In this document: in pieces, positions 26,593 to 32,467 of the stretch
Layout of the letters: the number at the start of each line of letters is the position of its first letter
How positions within the stretch are numbered: the first letter of the stretch is position 1
Source of the DNA: Palleniella muris
GTDB lineage: Bacteria > Bacteroidota > Bacteroidia > Bacteroidales > Bacteroidaceae
Direction of reading: 5' to 3'
NCBI RefSeq assembly: GCF_004792655.1
Contig: NZ_SRZC01000016.1
Location: 1-64,000, forward strand
DNA length: 64,000 nucleotides
Program-made: the position numbers and the translations under genes
Notes under the pieces: model-generated
The model's database searches: none
What the model was told of the DNA's origin: nothing
Seen by the model: only the letters and a program-made list of their open reading frames with translations

Positions 26593-26677
26593 TGGTCATT
26601 GCTGACAGTACTGTCAATTGTGTCAGTTTTGACGGGTCAGTATTGTCAGTACTGACAGTTATGTCAATATTGACTTG
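26593..26677. repeat. 9-bp repeat tract, tract 6
   Basis: About nine units (TGACAGTAC, TGTCAATTG, TGTCAGTAT and others). On the minus strand it begins inside the last codons of the upstream glycosyltransferase and ends at the CA-rich leader of the next gene. Confidence 0.85.
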
Positions 26678-27759
26678 AAGATTCTCAGCCATTGCGCCAT
26701 GATTGGTGCCGGCCGGAAGAGTGTGGCGCGCCGGAGGGCTGCCTGTCCCTTCTCCTTGCGCAGTGCCGGGCTGCTGGTTAGCGCGGAGATGCAGTCCGCC
26801 ATGAGTTTGTTGGAGGAGGCGTTTCGGCAAGGCACGAGGAATCCTGTCTTGCAGTCACAGCCGTTTGTCGCTTCGTCCTTTTCCGCCATTACCTCCCGCG
26901 GGCCATACGGGCAGTCGAGGGAGACAATGGGCAGACCGCACATCATCGCCTCTGCTATCACTATGGAGAAGCCTTCCGTCTTTGACGTGACGATAAGCAT
27001 GGAGCTGCCGATATATTCCTCCACGATGTTTTCCGCCAACCCTTTGAGTTCCACGGAACTGTCGAGGTGCAGCTCACGGATGCGCCGTTCGAGGCTTTGG
27101 CGTTCCTCCCCTTCGCCGAAGATGTCGAGATGCCAGTCCGGATGCTGCTTTATGGCCAACGCCCAGATGTCGAGAAGGCGCATGAAATCCTTCTCCTTGC
27201 ACAACCGTCCCACGGCTATGCACCGTTTCGCCGTCAGTGGGGCAGGGTGGGGCGGAGTGATTTCGGTGAAGTTATGAATCACCTCCACACGCTTTGCCTT
27301 CGGGAACTCCAGTGCATCCCCTTTCGTCAGGCACACCACGGCATCCGCGCGCCGTTCCATGAAGCGGTAAATCCACTTGTGGTTCATTGTCTGGCGAGGC
27401 TGGTGGGACTCATAGATGATGCGCCCTTTCCATGAGGTCAGTGCAGTGAGGAACGAGCCTACGGCGCGAAAGACTATTGTCACGTCAGGATTCAGCCGCT
27501 TCACCTGCTTGTTGAATCGCTGCAAAGCCCATGGCAGGGTGAGCATGTAGCCTCCCGGGATCGGCGGCAGCGGCACGTTGAGCCGCACATGCCTTACGTC
27601 AGGGTGGAAAGGATATGCCGGCGGCACACTGTCGTGCCACACGGTCATCAGTGTCACCTCATGGGCGGTGTGTGCGGCAAGATAGTTGATTTTGTCGGTG
27701 ATAATCCGCTCCATGCCTCCCCGGCATGACATCTTTTCCATGACGTAGAGTATCTTCAT
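26659..27759 (-). CDS. Glycosyltransferase family 4
   Basis: A 366-residue GT-B enzyme. The N-terminal ILYVMEKMSCRGGMERIITD carries the glycine-rich acceptor-site loop. The C-terminal half has the donor site: AVGRLCKEKDF, FGEGEER and the E-x7-E motif TEGFSIVIAEAMMCGLPIVS. It overlaps the preceding gene by 4 bp (translational coupling). The final codons (SILT) are written in the 9-bp repeat, so the repeat supplies the end of the protein. Exact sugar unknown. Confidence 0.88.
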   Translation of the reverse strand: MKILYVMEKMSCRGGMERIITDKINYLAAHTAHEVTLMTVWHDSVPPAYPFHPDVRHVRLNVPLPPIPGGYMLTLPWALQRFNKQVKRLNPDVTIVFRAVGSFLTALTSWKGRIIYESHQPRQTMNHKWIYRFMERRADAVVCLTKGDALEFPKAKRVEVIHNFTEITPPHPAPLTAKRCIAVGRLCKEKDFMRLLDIWALAIKQHPDWHLDIFGEGEERQSLERRIRELHLDSSVELKGLAENIVEEYIGSSMLIVTSKTEGFSIVIAEAMMCGLPIVSLDCPYGPREVMAEKDEATNGCDCKTGFLVPCRNASSNKLMADCISALTSSPALRKEKGQAALRRATLFRPAPIMAQWLRIFKSILT

Positions 27760-28877
27760 TCTATGATGTTTCTGATGTTGTTGAATCCCATTTCCATGAT
27801 AGCCTCACGCCTTGCCTTCAGTTCTTCAGAGGAAGGCTGTCGCTTCATCAGGGCGGTGATTGTCGTGAGGATGTCCTCCGTTGAGTCAGCCTTATGGCAG
27901 AGCGTTCCGAGGGAGTTGCCGTGGAGCATGGGGCTGTTGACGAGACAATGGCCCTGTCCTTTCCATAAAGAGTTGAGGAGTTTCAGTTTTATTCCCGTAG
28001 GCTGGAAAGTCAGCAGAAGGTTGATGTGTGCCTTGCTTATCAGGCTGTCCATCTTCTCTTCGGAAGGGTCGTGGATAATCTCCACATGGTTGGTATGCTC
28101 TGCGGTGTGCATCATTTTCCCGGACGGACGGCGTCCCGCAATGATGAGCCGCATGCCTTCCGGCAGATGCGGTGCGATGTCGGAGATGAGGTAGTGTACG
28201 GTCTTTATGTTCTCGATGATGGACAGGTTGCCGTGGTAGAGGATATACGGCTTTTCCTCTCCGCCAATGTTCCCTGCGCTGTTGTCATGGGAGGTGTCAA
28301 AGAAGCAGTTGAGCAGCCGTACATCATTATGTGGGAACCGTTGGCGGTAGTATGCGGTGTCCGCCTCCGTAATAGGCAGTATTCTGTCGGCATGGGCGAG
28401 GATTCTCTCGAAATGTCTGAGTTTCAGAGCTTCCATGGTGTAATAGAAGCGTTTCATGCCCCATGGGCAGCTTGCTGCGAAGCGTCGGAAATACTCGTGT
28501 TCCACGTTATGCATCCTGACGATTTTCTTTCTGTCCTTCAGCCGTTTGTCAGCGAGTGGGAAGCACGACTGTATCCCTTCGAAGAGTATGGGGTGGCTGT
28601 CCTTCAGCAGGTCATCGAGAAGGCGGCTGTCGTCCCTGCTCCTGATGCTGAACGGCAGCAAGGACAGTTGCCGTATGAGCCCTGTGCGGCGAGGGTAGTA
28701 GTGAATCTCTTTGGCTATGCCGCGCAAAGCATCCTCCTCCTTTCCGTGGTAAAGGAAGATGTGGAGAATAAGCCCTATGCCTGCGTCGTGCAAGGCTTTC
28801 AGTTTGTAGTACATGTCCACCGCCCCTCCGTAGGTGGGAGGATAAGGCTGGTCAAGGCATATTACGTGAAGGGTCAT
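27756..28877 (-). CDS. Glycosyltransferase, family 4-like
   Basis: A 373-residue GT-B-type protein. The N-terminal VICLDQPYPPTYGGAVDMYY is the usual start with the GG loop. Downstream are KKIVRMHNVEHEYF, ILYHGNLSIIENIKTV and LIIAGRRPSGKM, as in GT4 enzymes, but the E-x7-E region is replaced by FQPTGIKLKLLNSLWKGQGH, which keeps a G-I-K-L-K-L donor-site variant. It is the first of three glycosyltransferases in one minus-strand run and overlaps the next by 4 bp. A surface glycan role is likely; the substrate is unknown. Confidence 0.83.
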   Translation of the reverse strand: MTLHVICLDQPYPPTYGGAVDMYYKLKALHDAGIGLILHIFLYHGKEEDALRGIAKEIHYYPRRTGLIRQLSLLPFSIRSRDDSRLLDDLLKDSHPILFEGIQSCFPLADKRLKDRKKIVRMHNVEHEYFRRFAASCPWGMKRFYYTMEALKLRHFERILAHADRILPITEADTAYYRQRFPHNDVRLLNCFFDTSHDNSAGNIGGEEKPYILYHGNLSIIENIKTVHYLISDIAPHLPEGMRLIIAGRRPSGKMMHTAEHTNHVEIIHDPSEEKMDSLISKAHINLLLTFQPTGIKLKLLNSLWKGQGHCLVNSPMLHGNSLGTLCHKADSTEDILTTITALMKRQPSSEELKARREAIMEMGFNNIRNIIE

Positions 28878-28905
28878 TATGCTTTTCTGTGCATTGGTGT
28901 CGGCA

Positions 28906-29904
28906 TTATTCGCCGTAAATCACTTGTATGACTGTCTGTCCCACAGCCTTGAGGGTCTCTTTTGAGATGTGGTCCATGGTGTCGTTGACGGTATGCCATG
29001 TCGGTCCGAAGGACGAAGCCTTGCAGTCCGGGTAGTAGGGGATGATGTCGATGCATGGGATTGCCGCCACCTCGTTGACAGGGACATGGTCATCGGTGAC
29101 ATATCCTCCGGCGGAGGAAGGGAAATGTGTGCCGTAGCCTGCCGTGGAGGCTGCCGACCACACTTTCTGCACAAGCTGCTGTGCGAACTGCAGGGACATG
29201 CCTTCCTGGTGGAATTTCGCGCCTTCGCCGCCCACCATGTCGAGGAGGATGCCGAAAGAGATGTTGCCGGAAGGGTTCTTGGCATATTCCTTTGCCCAGT
29301 GCTGTGCACCGAGAGCCCATGAGTCGTCCACTTGTGGTTCGCCCTTGTACCATTGCGGTGTGCCATAGTCCTCGGCATCGAAGCATACAAAGTCCACATC
29401 GACATTGGCGGAGTCGGCAGTGTTGAGGAGTCGTGCCACTTCGAGCATGACGGCTATTCCCGACGCGCCGTCATTGGCACCGATGACCGGTGTGTGGTGG
29501 TTCTCCGGGTTCGGGTCATTGTCAGCCCACGGACGGCTGTCGTAATGGGCGCAGAGGAGTATGCGCGGGCGTTCCGTTGCGGTGCTGTCGGAGGATGTGT
29601 GGCGTGCTATGATGTTCGTCGAGCGCAGCATTGTGCCGTCATAGGCTTTAAGGTCGGCTTGCTGGAGCTCCACGGTGCATCCGTGGCGTTGGAACTCTTT
29701 GGCTATCCAGTCGCGGCAGCGGTCGTGTGCGTCGGTGTTCATCGTGCGTGGTCCGAAGTCGCACTGTTTCTTGCAGTAGATGTATGCGGAGTCGGCGCAG
29801 AATTCCGGTCCTGTGGCAATGGGTTCTTCTGTTGTCTGCGATGTGCCGCTGCTCTTGCAGCTTGCCATGGCGAGGAGTATGGAGAAGAGGAGGATTATTC
29901 TCAT
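28906..29904 (-). CDS. Glutaminyl-peptide cyclotransferase (type II, M28 fold), lipoprotein
   Basis: A 332-residue periplasmic enzyme that cyclises N-terminal Gln to pyroglutamate on exported proteins. The lipoprotein signal ends in ASC. The zinc site of the M28 fold is visible: AHYDSRPWADND, GANDGAS (Asp), FDAEDYG (Glu) and WHTVNDTMDH (His). The CAHYDSRPWADNDPNPENHH stretch is characteristic of the P. gingivalis-type glutaminyl cyclase rather than of aminopeptidases. Seven exported proteins in this window have Gln right after the predicted signal peptidase I site and would be substrates. An M28 aminopeptidase is the less likely alternative. Confidence 0.85.
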   Translation of the reverse strand: MRIILLFSILLAMASCKSSGTSQTTEEPIATGPEFCADSAYIYCKKQCDFGPRTMNTDAHDRCRDWIAKEFQRHGCTVELQQADLKAYDGTMLRSTNIIARHTSSDSTATERPRILLCAHYDSRPWADNDPNPENHHTPVIGANDGASGIAVMLEVARLLNTADSANVDVDFVCFDAEDYGTPQWYKGEPQVDDSWALGAQHWAKEYAKNPSGNISFGILLDMVGGEGAKFHQEGMSLQFAQQLVQKVWSAASTAGYGTHFPSSAGGYVTDDHVPVNEVAAIPCIDIIPYYPDCKASSFGPTWHTVNDTMDHISKETLKAVGQTVIQVIYGE

Positions 29905-29924
29905 GGGTTGTGGGTTGTTTTTTT

Positions 29925-29966
29925 AGGTCAGTATTGTCAATACTGTCAGTGATGTCAATATTGACT
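29925..29966. repeat. 9-bp repeat tract, tract 7
   Basis: Four units (TCAGTATTGTCAATACTGTC and similar) between the fusion hydrolase and the cyclase gene, followed on the minus strand by a CAACCCACAACCC leader that abuts the ATG. Confidence 0.8.
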
Positions 29967-29971
29967 GAGGA

Positions 29972-31693
29972 TTATTGTTGTTGTGCCTGTCGCATCACTC
30001 TCAGCCAGTTGCCGCCCCAGACCTTTGCAATGTCGCTGTCGGAGAATCCGAGGCGCACCATACGCTCTGTGATATGCACCAGTTCCGATGCATCGGAGAG
30101 TCCCGGCACACCGCCGTCACCGTCGAAGTCCGTTCCTATGCCCACGTGTTCGATGCCCATGATGTCTGTGGCATGGGCAAGGTGGCTGAAGAAGTCGTCG
30201 ATGGAGACATCGCCTTCGCCAAGGAATCCGTGGTAGAGGGTCAGCTGCATCACGCCGCCGCGCTCTGCCAAGGCACGCATCTGGCTGTCGTGAAGGTTGC
30301 GAGGGTGGTCGCACAGTGCGCGGCAGTTGGAGTGGCTGCACACTATCGGTGAGGAGGAGAGTTCGAGAGCGTCCCAAAACGAGCGTTCATGGGCGTGGGA
30401 GAGGTCGACAAGAATTCCCTGGCGGTTCATCTCCCTGACGACTTCCCTGCCGAAAGGGGACAGTCCGCCGTGCGTCTCCGTTGTCCGTGCAGAGTCGCAG
30501 ATGTCATTGTCTCCGTTGTGGCACAATGTGATGTAGGTCACGCCACGACGGCGGAAATGGCTTATGTTGCCAAGATTATGTTCGAGGGCTATGCCGTTCT
30601 CTATTCCCGGAACTATGGAGTGTACGCCACGGTGCTTGTTGCGGAGAATTTCTTCCGGAGTCCCTGCCACAGCTATCCTACCGCCTGATTTGCTGCATAT
30701 TGTCTCAATCTTGTCAAAGATGCTGTCGGCGAATGCTTTAGGGTTCTGAGGTGCAGGGTTCTGCGGAAGATAGCAGACCATCTGCACGGCGTCAATCATT
30801 CCCTCATCCATTTTATGAAGGTCATAGAGGATGCGGGAATCACGGGTGAGGAAATCCACGTTCTGCGGGAAAAACATCGGTGTGTCGCAGTGGCTGTCGA
30901 TGGTTACCATGCTGCGGTGCAGGCTCTTAGCCTTGCGGAACAACGCCGCCTCACCGACAATCCATTGGAACAGCGGCAGCCCGTTGCCGGCAAGCTGTTC
31001 GGGATGCCATTGCACACCAAGAATCTGCCTGTGCTCCGCGGATTCCATAGCCTCTATGGTTCCGTCACAGGCTTTTGCCGTAGGGCGGAACTTCCCTCCG
31101 CAACGGTCCACTGCCTGGTGGTGGAAAGAGTTGACGTCGATGCGTTCCGCATTGTAGAGTTTGTGGAGCAGGCTGCCTTTCTCGAGCGTCACGCTGTGGG
31201 ATGTCTCTGTCTTTGGCTTCGTCTGGTTATGCTCCGGCAGAGCGATGTCTTGCAGGACATGCCCTCCGAGAGCCACGGCAAGAGTTTGCATGCCACGGCA
31301 TATTCCGAGCATAGGGATATGGCGGTTGTAGGCAAGGCGGCACAGTGTCAGCTCATGTCTGTCGCGTATCTCGTTGAGTGACAGAGTGTCCGTCCATGGC
31401 TCTTCGCCAATCCACAGCGGGTTATGGTCAGCACCGCCACTGAAGATTATGCCGTCGACGACAGCGAGCTGGGAGAGAAGAATCTCTGCATCTTGCTCTG
31501 ACAATCGCTTGTCCTCGGTGAAGGTCATTGGGGGAAGGAGCACGGGCACTCCTCCGGCACGCTCCACTTGCTCACAATAACGCTGGCGGAGAGAAAAATC
31601 CTCTCCGCCGGCGTTTGTTGTTATTCCTATCACAGGCTTGTCGGCAGTCTCCCGGCAACCATTGTACACAGGTTCAAGAAACTTGTCAAGCAT
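29972..31693 (-). CDS. Fusion of a C26 class I glutamine amidotransferase-like hydrolase and an M19 dipeptidase
   Basis: A 573-residue protein joining two hydrolases. Residues about 18-245 are a PuuD/gamma-glutamyl hydrolase-like domain with the Cys nucleophile (GICRGMQ) and the His/Glu pair (QWHPEQ). Residues about 260-570 are a renal-dipeptidase (M19) domain with its metal ligands: IDSHCDTP (His, Asp), PGIENG (Glu), SHSNCRALC (His) and IGTDFDG (Asp). No signal peptide is seen, so it acts in the cytoplasm. Together the domains could strip a gamma-glutamyl group and split the remaining dipeptide. The joint substrate, for example a gamma-glutamyl or murein-derived peptide, is inferred. The leader is strongly CA-rich. 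Confidence 0.88.
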   Translation of the reverse strand: MLDKFLEPVYNGCRETADKPVIGITTNAGGEDFSLRQRYCEQVERAGGVPVLLPPMTFTEDKRLSEQDAEILLSQLAVVDGIIFSGGADHNPLWIGEEPWTDTLSLNEIRDRHELTLCRLAYNRHIPMLGICRGMQTLAVALGGHVLQDIALPEHNQTKPKTETSHSVTLEKGSLLHKLYNAERIDVNSFHHQAVDRCGGKFRPTAKACDGTIEAMESAEHRQILGVQWHPEQLAGNGLPLFQWIVGEAALFRKAKSLHRSMVTIDSHCDTPMFFPQNVDFLTRDSRILYDLHKMDEGMIDAVQMVCYLPQNPAPQNPKAFADSIFDKIETICSKSGGRIAVAGTPEEILRNKHRGVHSIVPGIENGIALEHNLGNISHFRRRGVTYITLCHNGDNDICDSARTTETHGGLSPFGREVVREMNRQGILVDLSHAHERSFWDALELSSSPIVCSHSNCRALCDHPRNLHDSQMRALAERGGVMQLTLYHGFLGEGDVSIDDFFSHLAHATDIMGIEHVGIGTDFDGDGGVPGLSDASELVHITERMVRLGFSDSDIAKVWGGNWLRVMRQAQQQ

Positions 31694-31727
31694 TGTTTGG
31701 TTGTGGGTTGTGGGGGTTGGGTTGCGG

Positions 31728-31802
31728 GGTTGTGGGTTATGGGTTGGACAGCACTGTCAGTATTGGCAATTTTGTCTAAAAAACAACCCATAACCCACAA
31801 CC
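31728..31802. repeat. 19-bp inverted repeat flanking a 9-bp repeat remnant
   Basis: GGTTGTGGGTTATGGGTTG (31728-31746) and its exact complement (31784-31802) enclose four 9-mers (31746-31777). The arms are the CA-rich leader sequence in both orientations. The hairpin lies behind the Lrp gene and before the fusion hydrolase on the minus strand. Confidence 0.8.
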
Positions 31803-31822
31803 TCCGACCCAAAACCGGTTTC

Positions 31823-32302
31823 TTATTTCTCGGATTTGCAGGTCACAGGGATTTCTCTCTTTATGGACTGTTCAAGAGAGATGAGAGTCTCGGTGGAAAC
31901 CACTCCCGGGATGCTCTGGAGGTCATCATTAAGGAGGGTCATAAGCTGCTCATTGTCACGTGCATAGAGCTTTACAAGCATTGTGTACGGGCCTGTTGTG
32001 AAATGGCATTCCACAATCTCGTCGATATGTGAGCAGCGTTCTGCCACTTCGCGGTACATGCTGCCTTTCTCGAGTCGGATTCCCACGTAGGTGCAGGTGT
32101 TGTAGCCGAGGGATTTTGGGTTGATGTTGAATGAAGAGCCGAGGATGACACCAATCTCTATGAGGCGCTGCACGCGCTGGTGGATGGCTGCTCGTGACAC
32201 TCCGCATTCTGCTGCCACGTCCTTGAATGGCATGCGTGCGTTTTGTGACAGAATGTTAAGAATTTTTTTGTCCAGTTCGTCGATTTTATCTGCCTTCTGC
32301 AT
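31823..32302 (-). CDS. Lrp/AsnC-family transcription regulator
   Basis: A 159-residue DNA-binding protein. The N-terminal winged helix (DELDKKILNILSQNARMPFK, then GVSRAAIHQRVQRL) is followed by a RAM ligand domain (VGIRLEKGSMYREVAERC, FTTGPYTMLVKLY). Such proteins sense amino acids and regulate their metabolism. It precedes the peptidase fusion and the cyclase, so control of peptide or amino-acid use is possible but not shown. A minus-strand TACTTTTG box (32345-32352) is its likely promoter. Confidence 0.93.
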   Translation of the reverse strand: MQKADKIDELDKKILNILSQNARMPFKDVAAECGVSRAAIHQRVQRLIEIGVILGSSFNINPKSLGYNTCTYVGIRLEKGSMYREVAERCSHIDEIVECHFTTGPYTMLVKLYARDNEQLMTLLNDDLQSIPGVVSTETLISLEQSIKREIPVTCKSEK

Positions 32303-32344
32303 GTTTTATTTTCTTTAGTTGTTATAATTATTACAATGTGATAG

Positions 32345-32352
32345 CAAAAGTA
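32345..32352 (-). promoter_or_regulatory. -7 box of the Lrp-type gene
   Basis: TACTTTTG on the minus strand followed by C, about 40 bp before the start codon, in an AT-rich gap. Confidence 0.55.
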
Positions 32353-32467
32353 CTAATTATTAGTGTAAAAACCAAGTATTTTCACACTTTTTTGTAAATT
32401 AATGATATTCTTTTTCGCTACATCCACTGTCGGGTGGCTGTATCACCGGTGTAACGCCCCATTCTTT

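Noticed and set aside
28906..29904. M28 aminopeptidase as the function of this gene
   Set aside because: The AHYDSRPWADND and FDAEDYG context fits glutaminyl cyclases better than aminopeptidases, though it is not excluded.
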